From Bacteroidales bacterium (GTDB taxonomy: Bacteria; Bacteroidota; Bacteroidia; Bacteroidales; UBA932): a stretch of 52,474 nt of DNA. Below the pieces are notes generated by a model. The model saw only the letters and a list, made by a program, of their open reading frames with translations. It was not told the origin of the DNA and searched no databases. The stretch covers positions 1 through 52,474 of the forward strand of contig JAFUWX010000059.1 in the NCBI GenBank assembly GCA_017471025.1, in the 5' to 3' direction. Shown here piece by piece: positions 16,312-25,233 of the stretch (its first letter is position 1; each line of letters starts with the position of its first letter). The position numbers and the translations under genes are program-made.

Positions 16312-19300
16312 TTGAAGAAAGAAGTTAATTTGACTCCGGACTATCTGTTTGAGGTCAGTTGGGAAGTTTGTAACAAAGTCGGCGGTATCTACACCGTCAT
16401 CGCCACCAAGTCCCTGTACTTGAAGTCCCAGCTGGGCCGTCACCATATTCTGATCGGTCCGGATGTGTGGATGGGTACGGAAAGCCATCCGGATTTCATC
16501 GAGGATGTGCATCTGTACGGCGGATGGAAGAAAAAAGCGGCGGAGGAAGGGCTCAGACTCCGGATCGGCCGCTGGAATGTCCCCGGCCGGCCGACGGCCA
16601 TCCTGGTGGATTTCCGCCAGTTCATTCCCAGCCAGAACGAGATCCTGGCGGAATGCTGGACCCGCTTCGGCGTCGATTCCATCTCGGGCGACTGGGATTA
16701 TAAGGAAAACGCCCTTTTCGGCTATGTGGCCGGTATGGTGATCGCCAGTTTCTACCGCTACAACATGACCGGCTCCGAAAAGGTGGTCGCCCAATTCCAC
16801 GAATGGCAGACCGGCGCCGGCCTGCTCTATCTGAAGACGACGGAACTACCTGTTGCAACCGTATTTACAACCCATGCGACCGTCATCGGGCGCTGCATCG
16901 CCGGCAACGGCCTGCCGCTGTATGACAACATGGCTTCCTACAATGGCGACGAAATGGCCCGCCGCTTCGGCGTGGTCGCCCGCCATTCCCTGGAGAAGAT
17001 ATCCGCCCGTCATGCCGACGTGTTCACCACGGTCAGCGACATCACGGCCAAGGAATGCGCCCAGTTCCTGGAGCGTCCGGTGGACATCGTGACCCCGAAC
17101 GGCTTCGAGAACAGCTTTACGCCGGCCACCGAGGAGGAGTACGACGCCAAGCGCGCCGCCGCCCGGGCCCGGCTGATCGAGGTCGCTTCCGCGATGTCCG
17201 GCGAGCCCGTGGCCAAAGACGCCATCCTGATGGGTATCGGCGGCCGGTATGAGTATCGGAACAAAGGCATAGACGTCTTCCTGGACGCCCTCGGCGCCCT
17301 GCAGGCGGAAGGCTATTGCGGCCGCGAGATCCAGGCCTTCATCATGGTCCCCGGCGGGCATAACGGCCCCGACCGTGCCCTGGTGTCGAAGATGGTCCGG
17401 GGCGACAATGCCCAATATACCGTCCAGGTGTCCCATAGCCTGATGTATCCGGAAAACGACCAGATTACCCGGCGTTTCCGCGAACTGGGCCTTGTGAACG
17501 CCCTGGGCAGCCGCATCAAGGTCTATTTCATCCCCTCTTACCTGAACGGGACGGACGGCATCTTCAATATGCCGTACTATGACCTGCTCGTGGGCATGGA
17601 CCTGGCGATGTTCCCTTCCTATTACGAGCCCTGGGGCTACACCCCGCTGGAGGCCGTCGCCTTCAAGGTGCCGACCTTCACCACCACCCTGGCCGGATTC
17701 GGTTTGTGGGTCCGCGACCGTTTCGCCGACAAGGCCCACCCCGGCATCACCGTCTCCGAGCGCACCGACGCCAATTATTCCAGCGTGGTCGCCGACGTCA
17801 AGGCACGCATCCTTGAAATCGCTTCGCTGGACCGCGAGGGCCGGAAGGTCTATATGGCCTCCGCGCAGGAAGCCGCTTCCATCGCCCTGTGGGAGAATCA
17901 GATTATCTACTACAACAAAGCATATTCCCTGGCTATCCGCAAGGTGATAGCCGAAAGGGGTGAATTCCCGAAATTTACGAACGACACACAGATGAATTAT
18001 CAGAAAATCGAAATCAATGCGCCCTCCTGGAAAAGTGTCATGGTGACACGCCACTTACCGGAAGCGCTGAAGGGCCTTGAAACCCTTTCCAAGAACCTCT
18101 GGTGGTGCTGGAACGACAGCGCCAAGGCTCTTTTCAAGACGGTCGATGCCCAGGTCTGGCATGAAAGCGGCCACAACCCCGTGGCCATCCTGGACACCGT
18201 CAGCATCAAGCGTTTCAACGAACTGGCGAAGGACAAGGCCTTCGTCGCGCAGGTGAATGCCGTGATGGCGGAATTTGATGCGTATATGGCCCTCAAGACG
18301 CAGCGGACGGATCCTTCCGTGGCCTATTTCTGCATGGAATACGGCCTGGACAGCTCGCTGAAGATCTATTCCGGCGGCCTGGGTATCCTCGCGGGCGACT
18401 ACCTCAAGGAAACCAGCGACATGAACGTCAACCTCGTGGCGGTCGGCCTGCTGTACCGCTATGGCTATTTCACCCAGGTCCTGTCGGCTTCCGGCGACCA
18501 GGTGGCCCGCTACGATGCGCAGGACTTCATGAAGATTCCCGCCGAGCCGGTCTATGACGCCGAAGGCAACTGGATGACCACCAGCGTGGCCTTCCCGGGC
18601 CGCACCCTGACCGCCCGCATTTGGAAGGTGGCGGTGGGCCGCACCGACCTGTACCTGCTCGATACCGACTTTGAGGCGAACCGCGACGAGGACCGCTCCG
18701 TCACCCACCAGCTGTATGGCGGGGACTGGGAGAACCGGCTCAAGCAGGAGATCCTCCTGGGCTTCGGCGGCGTACGCGCCCTCCGTGCCCTGGGCCTCAA
18801 TCCGCAGATTTACCACTGCAACGAAGGCCATGCGGCCTTTATCGGTCTGGAACGCATGCGGGAATACATCCAGCAGGACAACCTCTCCTTCGCCGAAGCG
18901 ATGGAGGTGGTGCGTGCTTCTTCCCTCTTCACGACCCATACCCCCGTCCCGGCCGGCCACGACGCCTTTGACGAAGGCTTCATGCGGAAATACCTCAGCG
19001 ACATCCCGCAGCGCCTGAATATCAGCTGGGAACAGTTCATGGGTCTGGGCAAGATCAACGCCGCCGACCCGCACGAGAAGTTCTCGATGAGCTTCCTCGC
19101 GGCCAACATGTCCCAGAATGTCAACGGCGTGTCCATGCTGCACGGCAAGGTGAGCCAGGAGATTTTCGACCGGATGTATCCGGGCTATCTCCCCGAGGAG
19201 CTGCACGTGAGCTATGTCACCAACGGCGTCCACTACCCGACCTGGGCTTCCAAAGAATGGAAACAGCTGCATGCCAAGGTGTTCGGTGAGGCGTTCCAGA

Positions 19301-20556
19301 CGCATCACTATGACAAGAAGTGCTTCGAAGGCATTTACAACGTGCCCGATGAGGACATCTGGGCGGTCCGTCGGCTGATGAAGAAAGACCTCATCATGCA
19401 GGTCAAGAAGCGTCTCTCGGATCCGGCCATGGGCAACCACTATTCCCCGGCCCAGATTGTCACGATCAAGGAGAATCTCCGCGATGACGTGCTGACCATC
19501 GGTTTTGCCCGCCGCTTCGCGACATACAAGCGCGCCACCCTGCTGTTCAGCGACCTGGACCGTCTCGACGCCATCGTCAACAACCCCAAGATGCCGGTCC
19601 AGTTCATCTTCGCCGGCAAGGCCCATCCGGCCGACCGGGCCGGCCAGGACCTCATCAAGCGGATTGTCGATATCTCCAAGCAGGAGCGCTTCCTGGGCAA
19701 GATCGTTTTCGTGCCCGGATATGACATCACCCTGGCCAAACGGCTTGTACAGGGCGTCGATGTATGGATGAACAACCCGACCCGTCCGCAGGAAGCTTCC
19801 GGTACGTCCGGCGAGAAAGCGGCGATGAACGGCGTCATGCATTTCTCCGTCCTCGACGGCTGGTGGGTGGAAGGCTACAAGGAGGGCGCCGGCTGGGCGC
19901 TGCCGATGGAGCGCACCTACGACGACCAGAATTACCAGAACGAGCTTGACGCAGCCACGATTTACGGTATCATCGAGAATGAGATCGCCCCGGTCTATTA
20001 CGATGTGGATTTCCGGCTCGGCCGTTCTCCCCGGTGGATTACCTATATCAAGAACACGATCGCCCAGGTGGCCTGCAATTTCACCACCAACCGCATGCTG
20101 ACCGACTACTGCGAGCAGTACTATGTCCCGCAGGCGGAGCGTACGGGCAAGTTGGTGGCCGACGACTTCAAGGTGGCCCGCGAGATTGCCGCCTGGAAGC
20201 GCAGGGTCGAGCGGGAGTGGCAGAACATCGACGTGGTATCCTATGCCCGTCCGGACGATGCCTACACCCTTTCCCAGGCGAACCCGATGCACTCCGTGGT
20301 CGAGCTCCATATCGGCGACCTTGATCCGGAAGATATCGGCGTGGAGATGCTCTTCTGCACCAGCGATGTGCGCGGCAACCTGCATATCCAGGACAAGTGT
20401 GCCTACAAGGTCGTTTCTTTCGAGGACGGCACGGCCCGCTATGAAGCGGACATCTTCCCGGAACGCACCGGTATGTACCAGGTGGCGACCCGGATCTATC
20501 CGAAGAACCCCTTGCTGCCGCACAGGCAGGACTTCGCGCTGGTAAGATGGCTGTAG
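16312..20556 (+). CDS. Fused glycogen synthase (GT3) - alpha-glucan phosphorylase (GT35)
   Basis: This 1414-residue protein joins two opposing activities. Residues 1 to about 560 are a GT3 (eukaryotic-type) glycogen synthase with EVCNKVGGIYTVI, HEWQTGAGLLYLK and YYEPWGYTPLEAVAFK, where Glu439 and Glu447 form the E-x7-E pair. Residues from Met561 are a GT35 phosphorylase of the short bacterial/archaeal type. It includes the N-terminal LSKNLWWCWN, MEYGLDSSLKIYSGGLGILAGDYLKE and SGTSGEKAAMNG, with Lys1169 as the predicted pyridoxal-phosphate lysine. The start is a TTG at 16312, because the nearby ATG at 16298 is out of frame and soon stops. The end overlaps ribF by 10 bases. Similar fusions are known to me in Bacteroidales annotations. 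Confidence 0.9.
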   Translation: MKKEVNLTPDYLFEVSWEVCNKVGGIYTVIATKSLYLKSQLGRHHILIGPDVWMGTESHPDFIEDVHLYGGWKKKAAEEGLRLRIGRWNVPGRPTAILVDFRQFIPSQNEILAECWTRFGVDSISGDWDYKENALFGYVAGMVIASFYRYNMTGSEKVVAQFHEWQTGAGLLYLKTTELPVATVFTTHATVIGRCIAGNGLPLYDNMASYNGDEMARRFGVVARHSLEKISARHADVFTTVSDITAKECAQFLERPVDIVTPNGFENSFTPATEEEYDAKRAAARARLIEVASAMSGEPVAKDAILMGIGGRYEYRNKGIDVFLDALGALQAEGYCGREIQAFIMVPGGHNGPDRALVSKMVRGDNAQYTVQVSHSLMYPENDQITRRFRELGLVNALGSRIKVYFIPSYLNGTDGIFNMPYYDLLVGMDLAMFPSYYEPWGYTPLEAVAFKVPTFTTTLAGFGLWVRDRFADKAHPGITVSERTDANYSSVVADVKARILEIASLDREGRKVYMASAQEAASIALWENQIIYYNKAYSLAIRKVIAERGEFPKFTNDTQMNYQKIEINAPSWKSVMVTRHLPEALKGLETLSKNLWWCWNDSAKALFKTVDAQVWHESGHNPVAILDTVSIKRFNELAKDKAFVAQVNAVMAEFDAYMALKTQRTDPSVAYFCMEYGLDSSLKIYSGGLGILAGDYLKETSDMNVNLVAVGLLYRYGYFTQVLSASGDQVARYDAQDFMKIPAEPVYDAEGNWMTTSVAFPGRTLTARIWKVAVGRTDLYLLDTDFEANRDEDRSVTHQLYGGDWENRLKQEILLGFGGVRALRALGLNPQIYHCNEGHAAFIGLERMREYIQQDNLSFAEAMEVVRASSLFTTHTPVPAGHDAFDEGFMRKYLSDIPQRLNISWEQFMGLGKINAADPHEKFSMSFLAANMSQNVNGVSMLHGKVSQEIFDRMYPGYLPEELHVSYVTNGVHYPTWASKEWKQLHAKVFGEAFQTHHYDKKCFEGIYNVPDEDIWAVRRLMKKDLIMQVKKRLSDPAMGNHYSPAQIVTIKENLRDDVLTIGFARRFATYKRATLLFSDLDRLDAIVNNPKMPVQFIFAGKAHPADRAGQDLIKRIVDISKQERFLGKIVFVPGYDITLAKRLVQGVDVWMNNPTRPQEASGTSGEKAAMNGVMHFSVLDGWWVEGYKEGAGWALPMERTYDDQNYQNELDAATIYGIIENEIAPVYYDVDFRLGRSPRWITYIKNTIAQVACNFTTNRMLTDYCEQYYVPQAERTGKLVADDFKVAREIAAWKRRVEREWQNIDVVSYARPDDAYTLSQANPMHSVVELHIGDLDPEDIGVEMLFCTSDVRGNLHIQDKCAYKVVSFEDGTARYEADIFPERTGMYQVATRIYPKNPLLPHRQDFALVRWL

Positions 20557-21419
20557 TAGCCACAGGCTTTTTCGACGGTGTCCATCTCGGGCACCGTCGT
20601 GTTGTCAGCGAGCTGGTCCGTCAGGCATCCGCCCGCGGGGAGGAGGCGCTGGTCGTCACGTTCTGGCCGCATCCGCGTACCGTCTTGCAAGACGATGCCC
20701 GGACGCTCCGGCTCCTGAATTCCTTGGAAGAAAAGAAGGCACTGCTTTCCGCCCTGGGCGTGGACCGGGTGGAGGTGCTGGATTTCTCCCGGGCGTTCAG
20801 CCGGCTGTCCACCCGGGCGTACCTGGACTTGCTCCGCGAGCGCTTTGACGCTACCTGTGTGCTGCTGGGCTATGACAACCGGATCGGATCGGACCTGCTG
20901 GCTGCCCCGCAAGCGGCCCGGTTGGCGCACGAATCCGGCCTGGAGGCGCAGGTGCTGGAGCCGCTCTCGCTGGGCGGCGTGACGGTCAGTTCGACCAAAA
21001 TCCGTACGGCCCTTGGCGAGGGCCGCGTGGAAGACGCCAGCGCGATGCTGGGCTATCCCTATATGCTGCACGGCGTCGTGGTGGCCGGCAACCGCATGGG
21101 CAGGACCCTGGGCTTTCCGACGGCCAATATGCAACTCTATGAACCGCTCAAACAATTGCCCGGGAATGGGGTGTATTGCGTTGAGGCAGAGGTGCTTGGA
21201 CGCAAATATCGGGGCATGTGCAACGTGGGCGTCCGGCCGACCGTAGCGGGAAGCGGGGCCCTGACCATCGAGACCCATATCCTCGACTTTGACGAGGATA
21301 TTTATGGCCTGGACATGCGCGTCCGCTTCCTTCGCTTCCTCCGTCCCGAACGCCGCTTCGACTCTCTCGACGCCCTCCGCACCCAACTCGCCGCCGACCG
21401 CTCCGATGCCCTAAGATAA
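20547..21419 (+). CDS. ribF: Bifunctional riboflavin kinase / FAD synthetase
   Basis: The 290-residue protein makes FMN and then FAD from riboflavin. The N-terminal adenylyltransferase domain has GFFDGVHLGHRRV (the HxGH-type nucleotidyl motif) and VTFWPHPR. It continues with LLGYDNRIGSD and SSTKIRTAL. The riboflavin kinase domain follows (about 170-285), with AGNRMGRTLGFPTANM and the metal-binding NVGVRPTV. It is slightly shorter than the E. coli enzyme (~313 residues). The ATG lies 10 bases inside the end of the phosphorylase gene, so it is translationally coupled to the glycogen operon, with no obvious metabolic reason. Confidence 0.93.
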   Translation: MAVVATGFFDGVHLGHRRVVSELVRQASARGEEALVVTFWPHPRTVLQDDARTLRLLNSLEEKKALLSALGVDRVEVLDFSRAFSRLSTRAYLDLLRERFDATCVLLGYDNRIGSDLLAAPQAARLAHESGLEAQVLEPLSLGGVTVSSTKIRTALGEGRVEDASAMLGYPYMLHGVVVAGNRMGRTLGFPTANMQLYEPLKQLPGNGVYCVEAEVLGRKYRGMCNVGVRPTVAGSGALTIETHILDFDEDIYGLDMRVRFLRFLRPERRFDSLDALRTQLAADRSDALR

Positions 21420-21427
21420 GAAATAGT

Positions 21428-24202
21428 GTGAAGCCTTACTGTAGATTCGCCTTGAAACAGTTTTTCTCGACATGGCTGCTGCTCTGGATGGCCGCCCTTT
21501 CCTTTGCGCAGAACCGTGACTTGGCGAGGGTGAGCGGCACCGTCGTGGTCGATATGTATGACGGGAAAATGTTTCCCGTGGCCGATGCGGCGGTAGGTAT
21601 TTCTTCGGGCGGGTCGGATACGCTATGGACTGTGACGGGACGGACGGGCAGCTTCGCCTTGAAAACCATTACGGTCGGTAAGCATGCCATTCATCTGAGG
21701 AAAATGGGCATGAAGCCTTACGACGGGAGTCTCGAACTTGCCAAAGGAAAGAATGTCTTGATCCTCAAAATGGAGAGGGCGGTCTATTCGCTGGACTCGG
21801 CCACGGTATCCGCCGATATGCCTCTTCTGACGCATCAGGGGGATACGGTCATCGTCCACCCGGAAGCGGTCTATCTTTCGGCCGATGATGCAGTCATCGA
21901 ACTTTTCAAGGCTGTCCCGGGCGTCACGGTCAAAGGCGGGAAAATGTATGTCAATGGGGAGAGAGTCGAAAGAATCTATGTCAATGGCAGATTCCTCTAT
22001 GGCTCCAATCCCATGGATGCGGCCAACAACCTGATGGCAAGTGAGGTCACCGAGATTAAAATCTATGATGAGCCCAGAAGGAACGATGTCAGGCGCGGCT
22101 ACAGAAATCCCAAAAAGGAAAAAGTTGCGGATATCCGTACCCGGGAGCCTATTATCCAGGCCTTTGACGGGTATGCGGTAGCATCGGGAGGCATCGATGG
22201 TGACAAGGATGCCTCCGGCAGATTGAAGGGCCGGTATCTGGCTGGGGGAAGCGCTAAGTTCTTTTCCGAAAAGCTATTGCTCAGATCCGATCTGCTGGCG
22301 AACAATGTGGGCAAGAAACAGTATTCCCGCTCGGATTTGTCCTCGGTGGGTGATCCTATCCACAGCAATGAAAATACCATACATGCCGGGGTCGGGGCCG
22401 TCAAGTATCTGGACGGTATCTGGGATTTTCTGCAGCTTGGCTATGATTGGCAGGGCGGGAAGATAGACCAGCGGACATTGCGGCAGGAAGAAGTTTATGC
22501 CGAGGCAGGTTTCCCTTCTATGCACCGGTATGATACGTCCGGATTTAAGAGCGGGAGCAGCAGTCATGCCATTCAATTCAAATTCCATAAGAACGAAACG
22601 CCGTTGACGGATATCGCCCTGGATGCCTCGTTTATGGTGAAAAGTACTGATGAACAGTCTTATCAGAAAGAGGCGTTATGGACGGGAGGAGTCCTCTCTG
22701 GAAGGACCGCCTTGGATAATGATTCCCATAGGCGTGCGTGGAAGGCATCCCTGGCTTTTAAGACAACCGACAACCGTCAGGTGAAGTTTCATCCTGAGAG
22801 TGAACTGTCCTTGGGACTGGGTTGGGACAATGCCTCGCAAATGCTTGCGGATACGCTTGAAACCTCTTTCACCAGGCGGAAAATGACCTCTTCTCCCCAC
22901 GGGATGAATCTTGACTCCAGATGGCGGATAGCGGTGAGTGGAACGGTGGTTAACACTGACAAATATACCCTCTCCATCGCCCCTGAAGTATATGCCGGAT
23001 ATGTCAGGGACAAGCGTGTCAATGTAGCCTATGATCTGTTGGATGTGGTGGTTCCGACCCTGAACTTGCTTCAGACCTATCAGGTCAGTCGGTCAAACCT
23101 TTCGGCCGGGGCAGGCGCATCGGTGATGATACAATGTGCCAACCATGTCTCTATCACGGCTGAAACCACGCTTGGCGCCACCATGCTCTCTGATCAATCC
23201 GGCCATACGAGATGGTTCTTTTCTCCCCAGGCCGTTTTTTCATATTCGACAAGAAGGTCATGGCTGCCATTGTTGCAGGCCGAGCTGGTCTATGACGTCC
23301 CTGCTGTGGAACAGTCCCTGGGTATCTTTGACGACAGAAATCCGATAGCACTCCAGTGCGGGAATCCAGCACTGAAACCGACGGGGAACATTTCTGTCTA
23401 TGCCACGTTGTTCCGGAAGAACAAGCGGGGCAAATACCTCAACATCAATGCTACCGCAAATGTCAAGGCCCATCCCGTCGGATCGTCCAGACGATATTTC
23501 CCTATAGACACGGTGTTGCCGGAGTGGAATGATTATACAGCCAAGGCCGGGTCTGTGCTTTATTCCTGGATGAACCTGGGTCCGGAATACAGAGCCGGTC
23601 TCGATGCCTATGCCACGTCCTCCTTGAAGCGCAAACTCAGCTATGGGTTCAAACTTGTTCCGAAATGGCAGATTTCCTCTCGGGAGAGCCTGTTGGGTGG
23701 AGAAAGGGTCCGTTACTTCGAGAGCAATCCTTCCCTGCTCGCTTCCTTCACCCTTACAACGCCGGGTAAAGTCTTCAGTACCCAGATAGACAGCCAGACA
23801 TCGTATTCGGACATCGCCGCCGCAGACGGCAAGATGGCAGTCAGGACCCTGTCAGAGGTGCTGGGAATCAGCGCGGGTCTCACGTTCAAACACTGGTTCG
23901 CGCGCTCTTCTTTCACGTGGGACTATATGCATTTTCCGGGCGGGGAACTTCCCGACCGCCATGCCGTTCCGCTCGGCGCCCTTATCGGCTATCGCCGTGG
24001 AAGACTTATGATATCCCTGAGCGGGAATGATCTCTTGTCCCGTGGCCTTTCGTATTCCGTGGTGACTGACGCGAACGCGACCGTACAATCCTGGACGCCG
24101 TCGTTTGGCCGCTACTTTATGCTGAGCGTGTATTGGCGTCTGAACAAAACGGATAAACGCTCGATTTTCAAAGGGGCATCCTTCGATTCCATAGGTTTTT
24201 AA
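21428..24202 (+). CDS. TonB-dependent-receptor-like outer-membrane beta-barrel protein
   Basis: The 924-residue protein starts at a GTG with a signal peptide (about 1-28, ending LSFAQ). A carboxypeptidase-regulatory-like beta domain follows (about 35-120; VSGTVVVDMYDG, RTGSFALKTITVGKHAIHLRKMG). Next is a plug-like region (about 140-220) with ELFKAVPGVTVKGGKMYVNGE and a long beta-barrel ending in a terminal Phe. No SusD partner is adjacent. Codons look less GC-rich than in neighbouring genes, suggesting different ancestry. Ligand is unknown. It is 8 bases after ribF, but the shift in composition makes a functional operon doubtful. Confidence 0.72.
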   Translation: MKPYCRFALKQFFSTWLLLWMAALSFAQNRDLARVSGTVVVDMYDGKMFPVADAAVGISSGGSDTLWTVTGRTGSFALKTITVGKHAIHLRKMGMKPYDGSLELAKGKNVLILKMERAVYSLDSATVSADMPLLTHQGDTVIVHPEAVYLSADDAVIELFKAVPGVTVKGGKMYVNGERVERIYVNGRFLYGSNPMDAANNLMASEVTEIKIYDEPRRNDVRRGYRNPKKEKVADIRTREPIIQAFDGYAVASGGIDGDKDASGRLKGRYLAGGSAKFFSEKLLLRSDLLANNVGKKQYSRSDLSSVGDPIHSNENTIHAGVGAVKYLDGIWDFLQLGYDWQGGKIDQRTLRQEEVYAEAGFPSMHRYDTSGFKSGSSSHAIQFKFHKNETPLTDIALDASFMVKSTDEQSYQKEALWTGGVLSGRTALDNDSHRRAWKASLAFKTTDNRQVKFHPESELSLGLGWDNASQMLADTLETSFTRRKMTSSPHGMNLDSRWRIAVSGTVVNTDKYTLSIAPEVYAGYVRDKRVNVAYDLLDVVVPTLNLLQTYQVSRSNLSAGAGASVMIQCANHVSITAETTLGATMLSDQSGHTRWFFSPQAVFSYSTRRSWLPLLQAELVYDVPAVEQSLGIFDDRNPIALQCGNPALKPTGNISVYATLFRKNKRGKYLNINATANVKAHPVGSSRRYFPIDTVLPEWNDYTAKAGSVLYSWMNLGPEYRAGLDAYATSSLKRKLSYGFKLVPKWQISSRESLLGGERVRYFESNPSLLASFTLTTPGKVFSTQIDSQTSYSDIAAADGKMAVRTLSEVLGISAGLTFKHWFARSSFTWDYMHFPGGELPDRHAVPLGALIGYRRGRLMISLSGNDLLSRGLSYSVVTDANATVQSWTPSFGRYFMLSVYWRLNKTDKRSIFKGASFDSIGF

Positions 24203-24216
24203 TTCCCCAATACGTC

Positions 24217-24230
24217 TTTCGCCGGCGAAA
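24217..24230. promoter_or_regulatory. 14-bp perfect palindrome upstream of greA
   Basis: TTTCGCCGGCGAAA reads the same on both strands. It lies 27 bases ahead of the greA -7 box, so it overlaps or abuts the -33 region. It could be an operator, or the remnant of a terminator for the upstream outer-membrane gene. Confidence 0.4.
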
Positions 24231-24257
24231 TGTGAACAACTTCTAAAAATAATTGAT

Positions 24258-24265
24258 TATATTTG
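24258..24265 (+). promoter_or_regulatory. -7 promoter box of the greA leader
   Basis: TATATTTG matches TAnnTTTG. The -33 element is weak. Transcription would start near 24269, just ahead of a terminator-like hairpin. Confidence 0.55.
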
Positions 24266-24276
24266 CATCAGCATAC

Positions 24277-24308
24277 GGGTTCTGCCATGGGGCAGAACTC
24301 CTTTTTAG
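24277..24308 (+). terminator. Rho-independent terminator in the greA 5' leader
   Basis: A 10-bp stem (24277-24286 with 24291-24300, one G-U pair) with an ATGG loop is followed by CTTTTTAG. It has the full form of an intrinsic terminator. It may end the upstream outer-membrane gene's mRNA, or act as an attenuator, since the only clear greA promoter is upstream of it. A second small hairpin, CGGCC-GGAA-GGCCG, follows at 24320-24333. Confidence 0.7.
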
Positions 24309-24352
24309 TTACCTGAAAGCGGCCGGAAGGCCGTTTACTGAAACGGATTATT

Positions 24353-24823
24353 ATGGCAGAGATTCATTACATGACCCAGGAGGGTATGGATAAACTCAAG
24401 AAGGAACTGGCCGATGCGCTCGCCCAGCGTCCGGTGATTTCGGCGGCTATCGCAGAAGCCCGCGAGAAAGGCGACTTGTCTGAAAACGCCGAGTACGATG
24501 CAGCCCGCGACGCACAGGGCCTGCTGGAGGTCAAGATTGCGCGGCTGAAGGATATGGTGGCCAATGCCAAGGTGCTGGACGAGTCCAAGATCGGGACAGA
24601 CAAGGTGCAGATGCTGAACCGGGTGAAAGTGGAGAATGTCGCCACCAAGCAGCAGATGGAATTCACCATCGTCGGTGAGACCGAGGCGGATTTCGCCCGC
24701 GGCAAACTCGCTTCTACGACTCCGATAGCGAAAGCCCTGCTCGGCCATGCCAAGGGCGAGGTCGTCAGTGCCCAGGTGCCGGCCGGCATCCTTCAGTTCA
24801 AGATTCTGGATATCAGTCTGTAA
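24353..24823 (+). CDS. greA: Transcription elongation factor GreA
   Basis: The 156-residue protein has the GreA layout. An N-terminal coiled coil (about 8-75) includes the tip motif EKGDLSENAEYDAA, whose acidic residues stimulate RNA polymerase to cleave backtracked RNA. A C-terminal FKBP-like domain ends with TPIAKALLGHAKGEVVSAQVPAG. Length is normal. It is followed after 5 bases by a HIT-family gene. Its leader contains a terminator hairpin. Confidence 0.95.
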   Translation: MAEIHYMTQEGMDKLKKELADALAQRPVISAAIAEAREKGDLSENAEYDAARDAQGLLEVKIARLKDMVANAKVLDESKIGTDKVQMLNRVKVENVATKQQMEFTIVGETEADFARGKLASTTPIAKALLGHAKGEVVSAQVPAGILQFKILDISL

Positions 24824-24828
24824 GTTCT

Positions 24829-25233
24829 ATGGCTACCCTGTTTACCCGCATCGCCGCAGGCGAGATTCCGTCCTGGAAAGTGGCGGAAGACGAGAATTAT
24901 TATGCTTTCCTGGATATCAGCCCCCTGGCCGAAGGCCATACGCTGGTCATTCCCAAAAAGGTCGAAAACGACTATATTTTTGCCCTGGACGAGACGGTAT
25001 ATGCAGGTTTGTGGGCCTTTGCCCGCAAGGTAGCCGTCGCGCTCAAGGCTGCCGTCCCCTGCAAGCGGGTCGGCGTTGCCGTGCTGGGTATGGAAGTGCC
25101 CCATACCCACATTCATCTGGTGCCGTTGCAGACGGAGGGCGATATGGATTTCCGGAAGGAACACCTCAAGCCGTCGCCCGAACGGATGAAAGCCATTGCG
25201 GATGCTATTCTTGCCGAATATGAGAAACTGTAA
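24829..25233 (+). CDS. HIT-family nucleotide-binding hydrolase
   Basis: The 134-residue protein has the histidine-triad signature HTHIHLVPL with His92, His94 and His96. Upstream it has the family N-terminus LFTRIAAGEIPSWKVAEDENYYAFLDI and the PLAEGHTLVIPKK segment. Family members hydrolyse nucleotide phosphoramidates or dinucleoside polyphosphates; the substrate here is unknown. It lies between greA and a lipoprotein gene that starts inside its end, so the three are probably co-transcribed. Confidence 0.92.
   Translation: MATLFTRIAAGEIPSWKVAEDENYYAFLDISPLAEGHTLVIPKKVENDYIFALDETVYAGLWAFARKVAVALKAAVPCKRVGVAVLGMEVPHTHIHLVPLQTEGDMDFRKEHLKPSPERMKAIADAILAEYEKL

Noticed and set aside
16298-16315. 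ATG at 16298 as start of the synthase-phosphorylase gene
   Set aside because: It is out of frame and reaches a stop within six codons. The TTG at 16312 gives the conserved N-terminus.
18055-20523. An 822-residue open frame on the minus strand
   Set aside because: It is antisense to the phosphorylase half of the fused gene and has the same low-complexity antisense composition.
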